DNA of 64,000 bases. It comes from BD2-11 clade cluster bacterium bin43 (GTDB lineage: Bacteria > Gemmatimonadota > Gemmatimonadetes > Longimicrobiales > Gaopeijiaceae). The stretch is from positions 186,001 to 250,000 of the forward strand of contig MPMR01000001.1 in NCBI GenBank assembly GCA_002238605.1, read 5' to 3'. The position numbers and the translations under genes are program-made. Below are positions 34,972-43,379 of the stretch, in pieces. The notes under the pieces were generated by a model. That model was given only the letters and a program-made list of their open reading frames with translations, was not told where the DNA came from and ran no database searches. Positions within the stretch are counted from its first letter, which is position 1, and every line of letters starts with the position of its first letter.

Positions 34972-35274
34972 ATGGCCGGATATCAGAGGAAAACGGCGCT
35001 TTCGCCGGCCGGAGTGATGGCGCGGGCCGAAGAGATCCTCCCGGACCGTGTCGGGCTGGCCCGCTCCCGGGGTTCGTCGCACGAGGCGACCTACGCGGGC
35101 GAGGAGGGAACCCTCACGCTCACGGTTCACCGCCACGGGATGTATACGTCGGTGACCGCCTCGACGGACCGGCTACGCACCTCCCGCATCGACTACGAGA
35201 TCCAGAAGTTCCTCAACAACCTGCCCTACGAGCCGGGTGACAAGGGCGGGCCGGGGTCCGGGGATCCGTCCTGA
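34972..35274 (+). CDS. Hypothetical protein
   Basis: I do not recognise this 100-aa protein. It is soluble, has a central beta-rich block (EGTLTLTVHRHGMYTSVTA) and an acidic/Gly tail. An ATG at 34972 is preceded by AAGAGAGGCAG, a fair ribosome site. It lies 2 bases before the GTG of the pseudo-helicase gene, which suggests cotranscription and a possible shared RNA-related role. Confidence 0.62.
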   Translation: MAGYQRKTALSPAGVMARAEEILPDRVGLARSRGSSHEATYAGEEGTLTLTVHRHGMYTSVTASTDRLRTSRIDYEIQKFLNNLPYEPGDKGGPGSGDPS

Positions 35275-35276
35275 TC

Positions 35277-36902
35277 GTGGACTCCTTCGAGGAACTCGGT
35301 CTCCCGCCGGAGCTGGTGGAAGCCCTTGCCGCCGAGGGCATCGAGCGCCCCACTCCGCTGCAGAGGGATGTGATCCCGCTTCTTCGGCGCGGCAACAACG
35401 CGCTCGTGCGGGCCGGGCCGGGCAGCGGAACGCTGGTGGGGTACGGTGCGCCCCTGCTCGAGCGGGTCGACGCGGGGGGAGCGATGCCGAGGGCGGTCGT
35501 GCTCACCGCTTCGGCGGCGGCGGCGGCGGCGCTGGCAACCTCCCTCGGGCGGCTCGCGATCGCGACCGGACACGCGGTGGCTGCCCTGGGATCGCCCTGG
35601 GCTTCCCCGGAACGTTCCGACATCCTCTTTGCCACCGCCCCCGACCTGCTTGCGACGGTGCAGAGTTCCCGGCTGCGACTGGAGGACCTTCGGGCGCTGG
35701 TGGTGGACGGGGCCGCGACCATCCAGCGATCGGACGGCCTCGATGATCTCGAGACGCTGATCGCTTTCCTGCCGGCGGCGGCGCAGCGGGTCGTTGTTTC
35801 GCTGCCGATCACCCCGGAGGTGGCATCGTTCGCGCGTGCGCACGCCAGAAAGGCGGGGCACGTGGCGGGATCCGGCCTCCCGTCGGAGGCGGAGGCGGGG
35901 CCGGTTCGCGGCATCATCCGCTATCGCATCTGCCGCAAGGATGATGTCGATATCGTTCGAACCGCGTCCGAAATCCTGGAAGAGGGCGCGCGCCACGTGC
36001 TGGTCTTCTGCGCCTCCGACGATCGTGCCGCGGATGTGGGCGATCTGCTGTCGCTGCACGGCTTCCAGGCGGGCGCTGTGGGCGATCCCGACGCGCCGAT
36101 CTGGCTTTCGGCCGAGGACGACGGCACCGGACCCTCCATCCTCGAGGGGATGGAGGGCGCGGGGGGGGTCGCGACGTTGAGCGTCGACGTGCCGGCCGGG
36201 GCCGATGCGCTGCATCGTCGACACGGTCCGGGAGGCACGGCCGCGGTGCTGGTGCTGGGTCGGGAACTGGCGCACCTGAAGGCGATCGCGGCCGAGGCGG
36301 GCTGCAGCCCGCGACCGCTTCCGATACCTCCCCACACCCACACCCACTCCGCGATTGAGCGCAGGCGCTCCGAGCTGCTCCGCGTTCTGGAGAAGGAAGA
36401 CCTCGCCTCGGAAATGCTCCTTCTGGCCCCGGTGTTCGAGCGCTACGACCCGGTGGAGGTTGCGGCGGCCGCAAGCCGCCTGGCGGGACGGGCCGCGAAG
36501 AACCCCGCGGCGCATGGCAGGCGAGGCGGAGCAGAGCCTGGCGGGGACGCCGCCAGACCCGGGTCGCCCCCGGCCGCGGTCGAGCTTCCGGTTCGCGCCA
36601 AGGCCTGGGTACGCCTGTTCATGAGCGTGGGCTCGCGGGAGGGAATCGGACCGGGCGACCTGCTGCAGGCCGCCGTGGACGCGGCCGGAATCGAACGCGG
36701 ACAGGTAGGCAGAATCGAGATCGAGGAGACCTTCACCCGCGTCGAGATCCGCCAACAGGTGGCTGAAAAGGTGGTTCGCGCCCTGAACGGAACGACTCTG
36801 GGCGGGCGCAGCGTGCGGGTGGATTACCACCGCGAGCCCGCGCGCGGCCCTTCCCGGCCGAAGGGCGGCCCGGGCCGCCGGCGCATCAAGCCCCGGTCGT
36901 GA
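35277..36902 (+). CDS. Degenerate DEAD-box protein with DbpA-like RNA-binding domain
   Basis: The 541-aa product keeps the fold and order of a DEAD-box helicase but has lost the catalytic residues. The Q-motif region (RPTPLQRDVIP) is recognisable. Motif I, normally A-x-T-G-S-G-K-T, reads AGPGSGTL (46-53), motif II is DGAA (144-147) instead of DEAD, and SAT is SLPIT. The motif VI region lacks H-R-I-G-R. Domain 2 has VLVFCASDDRAADVGDLL. From about residue 460 comes a DbpA-type RRM (AWVRLFMSVG, later VEIRQQVAEKVVRALNG) and a basic tail. It probably binds rRNA or another structured RNA without ATP-driven unwinding. The GTG at 35277 follows the preceding stop by two bases. Confidence 0.85.
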   Translation: MDSFEELGLPPELVEALAAEGIERPTPLQRDVIPLLRRGNNALVRAGPGSGTLVGYGAPLLERVDAGGAMPRAVVLTASAAAAAALATSLGRLAIATGHAVAALGSPWASPERSDILFATAPDLLATVQSSRLRLEDLRALVVDGAATIQRSDGLDDLETLIAFLPAAAQRVVVSLPITPEVASFARAHARKAGHVAGSGLPSEAEAGPVRGIIRYRICRKDDVDIVRTASEILEEGARHVLVFCASDDRAADVGDLLSLHGFQAGAVGDPDAPIWLSAEDDGTGPSILEGMEGAGGVATLSVDVPAGADALHRRHGPGGTAAVLVLGRELAHLKAIAAEAGCSPRPLPIPPHTHTHSAIERRRSELLRVLEKEDLASEMLLLAPVFERYDPVEVAAAASRLAGRAAKNPAAHGRRGGAEPGGDAARPGSPPAAVELPVRAKAWVRLFMSVGSREGIGPGDLLQAAVDAAGIERGQVGRIEIEETFTRVEIRQQVAEKVVRALNGTTLGGRSVRVDYHREPARGPSRPKGGPGRRRIKPRS

Positions 36903-36944
36903 GCGCCGGGAATACGGAACCCCTCACGATCAGGACCGCATGAC

Positions 36945-37961
36945 GTGAGCGCCTCCACGAACGGTTCGTTCTCGAGGTGGATGGCGCTGATGGCCGTGTA
37001 TTTCGTGGTCGTGAATGCGATCGGCGTTGCGGGGTACATGTACTTCGAGGGCTGGCCGTTCCACGACGCCCTCTACATGACCGTCATCACGCTGACCGCG
37101 GTGGGGTATCACGAGGTCGCCCCGCTCTCCGCGGCCGGGCGCAATTTCACCATGGGCCTGCTCGCCCTGGGACTGACCGGACTCGGCCTCTGGTTCGCCC
37201 TGATCACGGCGTTCTTCATCGAAATGGATCTGGCGGCCACGCTTCAACGACGGCGCACCATGAAAACCATCGCCAAGCTGAGAGACCACGTTATCGTGTG
37301 CGGATGCGGTCGCACGGGACGGCAGGTCCTGTTCGAACTGGAGCAGTCGGAGCTCGACTTCGTCGTACTCGAAGTCGACCCCGAAAGGGTGCGCACGATC
37401 CGCGACAGACATCCCGGAGTTCGGGTGATCGAGGGCGACGCCGCCAGGGACAAGATCCTCGAGAGCGCAGGCATTCGGCACGCCCGCGGCCTCATCACCT
37501 GCCTGAGCGAGGACGCGGACAACCTGTTCGTGTGCCTGTCCGCGCGCGTACTGAACTCCGAACTGACCGTGGTCGCGCGGGCCGACGACCGCGAAACCAC
37601 CGCCAAGATGTACCGGGCGGGCGCAAACCATGTCGTCAGCCCCAACGTCAGCGGCGGCGTCGCCATGGCCGCGATGCTGGTTCGCCCGTCGGCGACCACG
37701 CTGCTGGAGATCGGCAACCGCCTGCAGGAATTGAACCTGCGTACGGAACAGGTCGCCCTGGGCACGAGGTCGCCGGCGGTGGGAAAGGCGCTCGACGCGA
37801 CGCGCATTCGCGAGTCGATGGTCGTGGTGGCCCTCCTGCGGGGAGCGGATCAGAAGGAGATCACGTTCAATCCGAAGGGAAGCACCACGCTCCAGGTCGG
37901 GGACGAACTGGTGGTCATGGGAACGCCCGGGCAGCTGCAGCGACTGGGGCGGTGGGCGTAG
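36945..37961 (+). CDS. Two-TM RCK potassium channel
   Basis: The 338-aa product has two membrane helices at about residues 13-33 and 70-92 flanking a pore loop with the filter sequence TAVGYHE (51-57). Behind them are an RCK_N/TrkA-N domain, starting HVIVCGCGRTGRQVLFELEQ and holding the GxGxxG nucleotide-binding motif, and a C-terminal RCK_C domain. This is the MthK-like layout of ligand-gated K+ channels. The canonical filter TVGYG has His in place of the second Gly here, with Glu after it, which may change selectivity or gating. The start is a GTG at 36945. The stop codon is the first part of a short tandem repeat. Confidence 0.85.
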   Translation: MSASTNGSFSRWMALMAVYFVVVNAIGVAGYMYFEGWPFHDALYMTVITLTAVGYHEVAPLSAAGRNFTMGLLALGLTGLGLWFALITAFFIEMDLAATLQRRRTMKTIAKLRDHVIVCGCGRTGRQVLFELEQSELDFVVLEVDPERVRTIRDRHPGVRVIEGDAARDKILESAGIRHARGLITCLSEDADNLFVCLSARVLNSELTVVARADDRETTAKMYRAGANHVVSPNVSGGVAMAAMLVRPSATTLLEIGNRLQELNLRTEQVALGTRSPAVGKALDATRIRESMVVVALLRGADQKEITFNPKGSTTLQVGDELVVMGTPGQLQRLGRWA

Positions 37962-37994
37962 GGGCGGGGGCGTAGGGGCGGGGGCGTAGGGCGG
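37957..37994. repeat. Short tandem repeat at the end of the channel gene
   Basis: A 14-base unit (CGTAGGGGCGGGGG) is repeated about two and a half times. The first copy contains the stop codon of the channel gene. Slippage at this repeat could change only the 3' flank, not the protein. Confidence 0.7.
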
Positions 37995-38099
37995 CGGAAG
38001 TCGCGCGGTCCCCAGCCGGGATTCTGAACGAGCCTGCGAGGGGATCGGCCCTTCAGACAGGCCCGGCCGTCCGCAGGCCGCAACTCGCTCGCGCCGGTG

Positions 38100-38306
38100 C
38101 TATTCCTCGTCGCGGGTTCCGCAGCACCCGCTTTTTCGGAGCAGCGTCCAGACGAGCCAGACGGCTCCGGCGATCAACAGCAGCTTGAACCCAAAGGCGA
38201 AGGCCGCCGCCAGGAGCCCCAGCAGCGGGACGACGATCACCCCCAGCAGCTTCATAAGCAGGACCGCGGCGATTCCCACCGCGGACAGCTGAGCAAACCT
38301 CTTCAT
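38100..38306 (-). CDS. Small two-TM membrane protein
   Basis: This 68-aa protein consists almost entirely of two hydrophobic helices (about residues 8-34 and 38-56), with a short Cys-containing tail (SGCCGTRDEE). It has a clean ATG and an acidic C-terminus. No family is recognised. It is the only coding feature in a stretch otherwise without genes. Confidence 0.6.
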   Translation of the reverse strand: MKRFAQLSAVGIAAVLLMKLLGVIVVPLLGLLAAAFAFGFKLLLIAGAVWLVWTLLRKSGCCGTRDEE

Positions 38307-38741
38307 TTCCCTTCTCCGTTCGTCGGGTTTCGTGTCCGCCGCCGTACGTCGGTTCCTCGCCGAAGTTTCCGCGCCCTGACCGGGTCAAGATAACGCCTCT
38401 CTCCTGCCCGGACACCGACGCATTCATCCACACCGGCGCACCCCGCCATTGACTCGCCCGGATTCCGCACTTCGGTACGCGTCGTGGATGAGTGACCCGC
38501 GAACAGGCACCGATTCGCGGATGCCGGGCTTTCGGTTCGCTCGCGGAGAGCACGAGGAAGAGCCGCGCTGACCGCCACCCCCACGAGCACACCATGTCGA
38601 TACATCCAGGCCCGAACCCGACGTGATTGCGGCTTCCCGGAGCTCTCGCAGCGCGATCCAGCCACTTGCGCGAATCGGATGTTCCGCTCACGCGGGCCGA
38701 CAGACCGGCCCGCACAGTCAAATCCTTGGAAGGAGAGAGCC
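38307..38741. other. Gene-free region before the small peptide cluster
   Basis: I see no convincing gene in these 435 bases. A minus-strand open frame with a basic, Arg-rich product is present but has no coding signature or ribosome site. Promoters for the small membrane protein (leftwards) and the first secreted peptide (rightwards) must lie here; none was defined. Confidence 0.45.
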
Positions 38742-38993
38742 ATGATCGGCACAACCAGACGATTCATCCGCTTGACCGGAGCCAGCCTCGCCCTGATGGT
38801 GGCGCTGGCGTTGGGCGCCGGACCGGGGCTGGCGGCACAGCAGAGAGTAGGCGGAGGGTGCCTGGGCGCAGCCGTAGTAGACTACGGAGAGTGCCTCGGG
38901 AATGCGGGGGGCTTCTGGGACCGTATGAAATGCACGGTTGTACTGATTCTGGACGCGACGGACTGCGTCACCGAAGTACTGATCGGCTTCTGA
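38742..38993 (+). CDS. Small secreted cysteine peptide 1
   Basis: The 83-aa product has a strong GGAAGGAGAG ribosome site before the ATG. A signal peptide of about 31 residues follows (LTGASLALMVALALGAGPG, then LAAQ). The mature part of about 50 residues has four Cys, the last two in the pattern C-x6-D-A-x2-C (KCTVVLILDATDC), and a hydrophobic C-terminus. This signature is shared with the next gene. The family is not one I recognise. It may be a secreted bacteriocin-like or envelope peptide, but nothing in the sequence fixes the function. Confidence 0.7.
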   Translation: MIGTTRRFIRLTGASLALMVALALGAGPGLAAQQRVGGGCLGAAVVDYGECLGNAGGFWDRMKCTVVLILDATDCVTEVLIGF

Positions 38994-39104
38994 TCGTCCC
39001 AGTCGTGTTTCCGACCAGTGCGGACGACCGTATGGATCCGGCCCGGACAACCGCACCGACCTTCTCCACTTGATCATCCACCTCAATCCCACGGGAGATT
39101 AGCC

Positions 39105-39398
39105 ATGATGCGCGCAAGAAACCTTCTAATGCGAACCACGGGACTCGGTCTCGCACTCGTAACGGCTCTGGCTCTTGGAGCTGGACCACTGCTGGCGGAG
39201 TGCACAAACCGAGACGGCACTTCCCGCGACTGCACCCCCAGCGAAAAGTACTACCGCTGCATGGACGGTGCCGATGACGCCCGCGCACAGTGTAGCGCGG
39301 GACAGGGCACCAGGGGTCGCATAGGATGCTGGCTCTTCTGGGGCTTTGACGCCGCAGGTTGCAGCGCCACACTTTACACGGCCATTCTCATCAGCTAG
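39105..39398 (+). CDS. Small secreted cysteine peptide 2
   Basis: The 97-aa product is a paralogue in style of the previous gene. Its signal peptide (TTGLGLALVTALALGAGPL, then LAE) resembles that of peptide 1 closely. The mature part has six Cys and ends in the same C-x6-D-A-x2-C pattern (GCWLFWGFDAAGC) followed by a hydrophobic tail. The ATG at 39105 is preceded by GGGAGAT. Gene spacing (111 bases) and shared signal sequence suggest duplication. Both lie directly before a propeller/ABC cluster, so export or immunity by that cluster is a reasonable inference, not a demonstrated link. Confidence 0.7.
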   Translation: MMRARNLLMRTTGLGLALVTALALGAGPLLAECTNRDGTSRDCTPSEKYYRCMDGADDARAQCSAGQGTRGRIGCWLFWGFDAAGCSATLYTAILIS

Positions 39399-39437
39399 AG
39401 CATCGGGTGGCGAGTCAGTATTCCGGCTGGCGGGGTT

Positions 39438-39471
39438 GCTCCAGGTCCGGTGGGAGTGCCGGATCTGGAGC
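39438..39471. terminator. Hairpin after the second peptide gene
   Basis: A 13-base stem (GCTCCAGGTCCGG at 39438-39450, pairing with 39459-39471 with one G:U) encloses an 8-base loop. It is 40 bases after the stop of the second peptide gene. There is no T tract, so it may be a transcription end or an RNA-stability element. Confidence 0.5.
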
Positions 39472-39695
39472 ACCTTGCGCCCGACCAGGCCCGGATGGCC
39501 GCCCCCTGCGATCTCCGACCACCGGTTTCGCGCCAATGGGACCTGGGGTGTTCTCATCCAGGCATGTTCAACACGCAGCGTCTGGGCGATCGTTATAGTG
39601 AGCGGCCGCGCTGGGATGCCACGGATCGTGAAGACTGCCGACGCCCTGGCTTCCGCGACGGAACGCATAACTCTCGCGAATAGGAGTTGATATTC

Positions 39696-40805
39696 ATGAG
39701 CGGCACGACAGAACAGGCCGGTGTACGGCCTGCCTCATCGTTGATGTGGGTTGCGCTTGCGGCCGCCGCGCTGGCTCTGCTGTGGAGCGTTGCAGATGTC
39801 TGGCGGGCTCGGACTGCTACTCGTGCGACCGACGATCCCAATGGTAACTCGATCGCGGTCTTGCAATCGGGACAGCCCCTCGAAGCTCCTCCGGGGACTC
39901 CTCTCTTTGAGAATGTGTTGTCGGTGGAGGACGCGGTGTTCCACAACGGCATCTGGTTCGTGCTGGACATACTCGGAAACCGGGTTCATCGACTCGCTTC
40001 CGACGGAACGCTGTTGGGGAGTTTTGGCAGGGAAGGCAGTGGACCCGGGGAATTCAGAGGGCCACCAACTGCCATCGGCCTGCGTGGGGATACGATCGTC
40101 GTGACGGAGCACGGTGTGAACTCTTATCACTTGTACTCTCTTGAGGGAGCTCCCATCGAAGACCGTTTACTTCGCCTGGACGCGTGCCTGGTGCCACAGA
40201 TCCTTGATGTCGCGTCGGCGTCGATGGGCTTGTTGTTCCTGGTGACGTGCACGCAGGCGGATATGCGAGTTGAGTCGAGGGTGCTTCTCGAAAGGAACGA
40301 TGGATTCATCAGGACCGTCGCCACGCGGGTTCCCGCGCGCGAGGGACCCATTGTCGTCGACGCCTTCACCCAACCCCTGCTGAGCGCGCACCCGGATGGA
40401 TTTGTGTTTGGTAATCCGAAAGAGGAATGTCTGAGTGTCTATGACACAGAAGGCGACGTGCTTGAGTCGGTTTGTCACGACTGGCTGACACCGATTACCG
40501 CTCCGCGGGCGCTTGTGAACGAGATGGATGCTGCGCTGGCGAGTCGACTCGATGTCGATTGGATCCTTCCCGATCGGTTCTTTCCTATCGTAGCGGTCTT
40601 CGTAACCAGGGATGAACAATGGATTTACCGGGTGCTTGCGTCTGACGACCCGGAAAGCTATGAACTGGTCACGGCCGATGCCGGTGAGCGCATCCCGTCC
40701 GTCCCGCGCGCGAGATACGTCGTCGCACACGAAGAATCGGTTCTCGCAGGTTGGGAGGATATCGAAGGCACGCGAATTGCCATCTACCCACTGGAGGATC
40801 GTTGA
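39696..40805 (+). CDS. Membrane-anchored six-bladed beta-propeller protein
   Basis: The 369-aa product has a short cytoplasmic N-terminus and a membrane helix at about residues 17-35 (SLMWVALAAAALALLWSV). The long exported domain is made of six-bladed-propeller repeats, as in GNRVHRLASDGTLLGSFGREGSGPGEFRGP, split across about residues 90-130, which is the classic NHL-like signature. Several Cys residues are present. The ATG at 39696 follows a TAGGAG site by nine bases; a TTG three codons upstream is less likely. The stop is one base from the ABC ATPase start, so the three genes form one unit. DNA here is less GC-rich than the window average. Confidence 0.72.
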   Translation: MSGTTEQAGVRPASSLMWVALAAAALALLWSVADVWRARTATRATDDPNGNSIAVLQSGQPLEAPPGTPLFENVLSVEDAVFHNGIWFVLDILGNRVHRLASDGTLLGSFGREGSGPGEFRGPPTAIGLRGDTIVVTEHGVNSYHLYSLEGAPIEDRLLRLDACLVPQILDVASASMGLLFLVTCTQADMRVESRVLLERNDGFIRTVATRVPAREGPIVVDAFTQPLLSAHPDGFVFGNPKEECLSVYDTEGDVLESVCHDWLTPITAPRALVNEMDAALASRLDVDWILPDRFFPIVAVFVTRDEQWIYRVLASDDPESYELVTADAGERIPSVPRARYVVAHEESVLAGWEDIEGTRIAIYPLEDR

Positions 40806-40806
40806 G

Positions 40807-41544
40807 ATGGCCGACCTGCCCGCGGACATACTCATCCAGGGCGTCAGCGTTTCCTACCGGAAGCTGTTTCGCCCGCGTCGAGTGCTATCGGACATCGATC
40901 TCATGGCCCAACGCGGTGAAATCACGGCCATCGTTGGCCCCAACGGCGCGGGGAAAACTACCTTGTTCAGAACTCTCCTGGGATTCCTTGCGCCGGATTC
41001 CGGCCGGTGTCTCATCGGTGGCCTTCCGGCCGGCGACTATCGGGAGCAGTTCGGAATCGCATACCAGCCTGAATCAATTCAGTTTCCGAGCCTGTGGAAC
41101 GCGCGCGATCTGCTTGGTCGGGGAGTCGATCTCAGCCGCCTTTCTGCGAGCGAGCGGGACGAGGCATATCGCAGAGCCGTTGCTCGAAGCCGGTTCGATT
41201 CCACCACCTTGTCGAGGACTGCTCGACGATACTCAAGAGGGATGAAACGGAGATTGTCTTTGGCTTACACACTTATAGCCGAACCCGCGGTCTTGTTGCT
41301 CGATGAGCCGTTTTCGGGGCTCGATCCACCGTCTCGTCACGTCCTTCGGAAGGAGATCATGGACGCCCGGCAACGAGGCGCCACGGTGGTGCTGGCCAGC
41401 CACGAACTTGCCGAAGTCGAACGGCTGGCCAACCGGGCGTTCATTCTGGAGAACGGAACGATCCGTGCGGGCCCGGACCTCACGCCGGCCGACGCACCGA
41501 TCGTAACCGCATTGGAGTCTGAATTCACCGGAAGTGAATATTAA
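40807..41544 (+). CDS. ABC transporter ATP-binding protein
   Basis: The 245-aa product has the full motif set of an ABC nucleotide-binding domain. Walker A is GPNGAGKTT (about residues 40-48), the signature is YSRGMKRRLSLAY, Walker B is AVLLLDEPFSGLD, and the H-loop His is in LASHELAEVE. It pairs with the permease next to it, whose start region overlaps or touches its stop. The general type matches ABC-2 exporters that move small molecules, polymers or peptides out of the cell. The direction of transport and substrate cannot be read from sequence. Confidence 0.92.
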   Translation: MADLPADILIQGVSVSYRKLFRPRRVLSDIDLMAQRGEITAIVGPNGAGKTTLFRTLLGFLAPDSGRCLIGGLPAGDYREQFGIAYQPESIQFPSLWNARDLLGRGVDLSRLSASERDEAYRRAVARSRFDSTTLSRTARRYSRGMKRRLSLAYTLIAEPAVLLLDEPFSGLDPPSRHVLRKEIMDARQRGATVVLASHELAEVERLANRAFILENGTIRAGPDLTPADAPIVTALESEFTGSEY

Positions 41545-41545
41545 C

Positions 41546-42283
41546 ATGCATACTTCCCTGGCCAGACGAACCGTCCTGTTGATCCAATCTCGCTTCAAGG
41601 CCCTTCTCCTGACGGTCCTGGCAATTCAGATTACCGAGTTCCGCCGCCTGGCAAGCGGTGATATCTCGGCCATGCTGGCGAGCGGGATCGACACCTATTC
41701 GCTGCTTTGTCTTGCTTTCCCGTTTATCTTCATGGCCGGCGTTGTCTCCGGAGACTTCAGAACCGGTGTGGCGCGACTATGGTTACAGAAGCCAGTCGAT
41801 CCGGTGCGTTTCTATCTATGCAGGTTTGCCGAGCGCTTCCTGGTTGCGCTGGCATGCACGCTGCTCACCCTTGGTGCGATTCGGCTGGGCACGGTGGCAC
41901 TCGGCGCACCCGACGAAATCGGATTGCTACTCGGCCGTCTGCCATATGTGCTCGTCCTGGCATGCGTCACGTTTGGCTTCTCGTGCTGGATCTCGCGAGG
42001 ATCGACTCTGGTGGCGATCGGCTTTCTGTCAGCGGGAGCCGTGGCTCACCAGGTGGCGTGGCCCGGTCAGCTCGGCCGCCCCTGGAATTGGCTCTTCGAG
42101 GCAATACTCGTTCCGATTCCCGCCATTGGAGAGTTCCGTGACTTCCTGGTCGGCGTGTCCGATGCCGTCTGGATCCCGCTCGCGCAAATCCTGACCTACA
42201 GCGTCGGATGGACGGGTCTTGGAGCGCTGGGCGTCTGGTATACGGTCAACAAGGGCAGGCTGCCCCATGCGGAGCAGTCCTGA
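41546..42283 (+). CDS. ABC-2 type permease
   Basis: The 245-aa product has about six hydrophobic segments (at about residues 20-35, 55-75, 105-125, 140-160, 165-185 and 215-235) and the layout of an ABC-2 permease. The ATG at 41546 has a GGAAG site eleven bases upstream; a GTG at 41534 would overlap the ATPase gene. It completes the propeller, ATPase and permease unit. The propeller protein may act as a substrate-binding or quality-control partner, which is inferred only from gene order. Confidence 0.75.
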   Translation: MHTSLARRTVLLIQSRFKALLLTVLAIQITEFRRLASGDISAMLASGIDTYSLLCLAFPFIFMAGVVSGDFRTGVARLWLQKPVDPVRFYLCRFAERFLVALACTLLTLGAIRLGTVALGAPDEIGLLLGRLPYVLVLACVTFGFSCWISRGSTLVAIGFLSAGAVAHQVAWPGQLGRPWNWLFEAILVPIPAIGEFRDFLVGVSDAVWIPLAQILTYSVGWTGLGALGVWYTVNKGRLPHAEQS

Positions 42284-42334
42284 GCATGCTGGATCCCGCA
42301 CCGGTTGCCGTCATCCGGGTGGCCGAGGGCCAAC

Positions 42335-43363
42335 TCAACTTGCCGCCGGCCGCACCACCACCGTGAGTTCCACGTCCGCGAACAGGCCGCCGTCGTCGGC
42401 TCGGCCGCGCAGGAGGTATGTGCCGGGCTGGTCGAAGGTCACGTTCACAGTCCAGCGGCCGTCTTCTGGAGGGTCGGGTGGGAACCACAGGGGGGCCCAG
42501 GGGGAGTTGGCGCCGGTGCGCGTGTCCTCCCACACCTTCACCTGGGGTGGGTCGAAGGAGACGCCGCCCTCGCCACGGTAGAGGAACCACGACATGAACA
42601 AGCCGTTGACCTTCTGCACGGTGACGCGGCTGGGAGGCGCGAGCTGTCGGCGGCTGAAGGTCGGGGGCGCGCTTGCGATCGAGTCGGCGCGCGCGGAGTC
42701 CTCCGCGGTCTCGGGGGGCGGGGGTACCCGCCGGCGGCGGGGGCGCAACAGGCCGTCATCATCGACGAGCACGGTAATGCTGACCGGCCGTCCCACCGAC
42801 GTCTCGCGGACATCAGGACCCTCCAGCGTGATGGTCGGCGGCTGGTTGGCTCGCATCTCCGGGCTGCTGGAGCCGGCGCCCAGGGCGCCGGTCTCGGACA
42901 TGACGACCGTGTTGTCCACGATGTAGTCCGGCCGCAGGGTCGCGTAGGCGCGCTCGGTCACTCCGTTGCTGGTCAGAGTCCACACGAGTTCACGGTCGCC
43001 CCAGTCGGGGGGCACCCGAACCTTGAAGACGAAGCGGTTGCGGCGGGGAAGGAAGTGGGTCGGCTGGCCGCGGTCGGCCGGGCCGGGCGAGAACGCGTTG
43101 TCTCCCCCGATCGGCACATCGACTTCCTCGAGCCAGTTCCGGTTCATGTAACCGAACAGGAAGTTGAAGGAGCCGTCCTCGTTCCGTTCCCAGCCCTCGA
43201 ACGCCGGAGCCACGTTCTGCCCGCGCGAATAGGTCTGGGCGGCGGAGCCGTGGGCCCAGACCCCGGCGACGAGCAATAGCGCCCCGAACGGGCGGATTGT
43301 CCTGAGTGCGGCGCGGGGTCCCGTCCCGATGCCGCGGGTCAAACGACCCCGGCAGGTCCTCAT
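42335..43363 (-). CDS. Exported protein of unknown function
   Basis: The 342-aa product has a signal peptide ending near residue 39 (VAGVWAHGSAAQ). I do not recognise its family. The chain is beta-rich with conserved-looking strands (FVFKVRVPPDWGDRELVWTL, then GTYLLRGRADDGGLFADVELTVVV at the end), a Pro/Arg-rich middle and no cysteine-haem motif. The terminal part has an immunoglobulin or CARDB-like look. It starts 17 bases after the cytochrome gene stop and has a GAGGG ribosome site, so it is part of the same unit. Longer in-frame starts run into the cytochrome gene and lack leader-like sequence. Confidence 0.65.
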   Translation of the reverse strand: MRTCRGRLTRGIGTGPRAALRTIRPFGALLLVAGVWAHGSAAQTYSRGQNVAPAFEGWERNEDGSFNFLFGYMNRNWLEEVDVPIGGDNAFSPGPADRGQPTHFLPRRNRFVFKVRVPPDWGDRELVWTLTSNGVTERAYATLRPDYIVDNTVVMSETGALGAGSSSPEMRANQPPTITLEGPDVRETSVGRPVSITVLVDDDGLLRPRRRRVPPPPETAEDSARADSIASAPPTFSRRQLAPPSRVTVQKVNGLFMSWFLYRGEGGVSFDPPQVKVWEDTRTGANSPWAPLWFPPDPPEDGRWTVNVTFDQPGTYLLRGRADDGGLFADVELTVVVRPAAS

Positions 43364-43379
43364 ACCCACCCTCACGCCG

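Noticed and set aside
38303-38767. Minus-strand open frame of 154 aa
   Set aside because: It is Arg-rich, lacks a ribosome site and overlaps the start of the first secreted peptide gene, which has a strong site.
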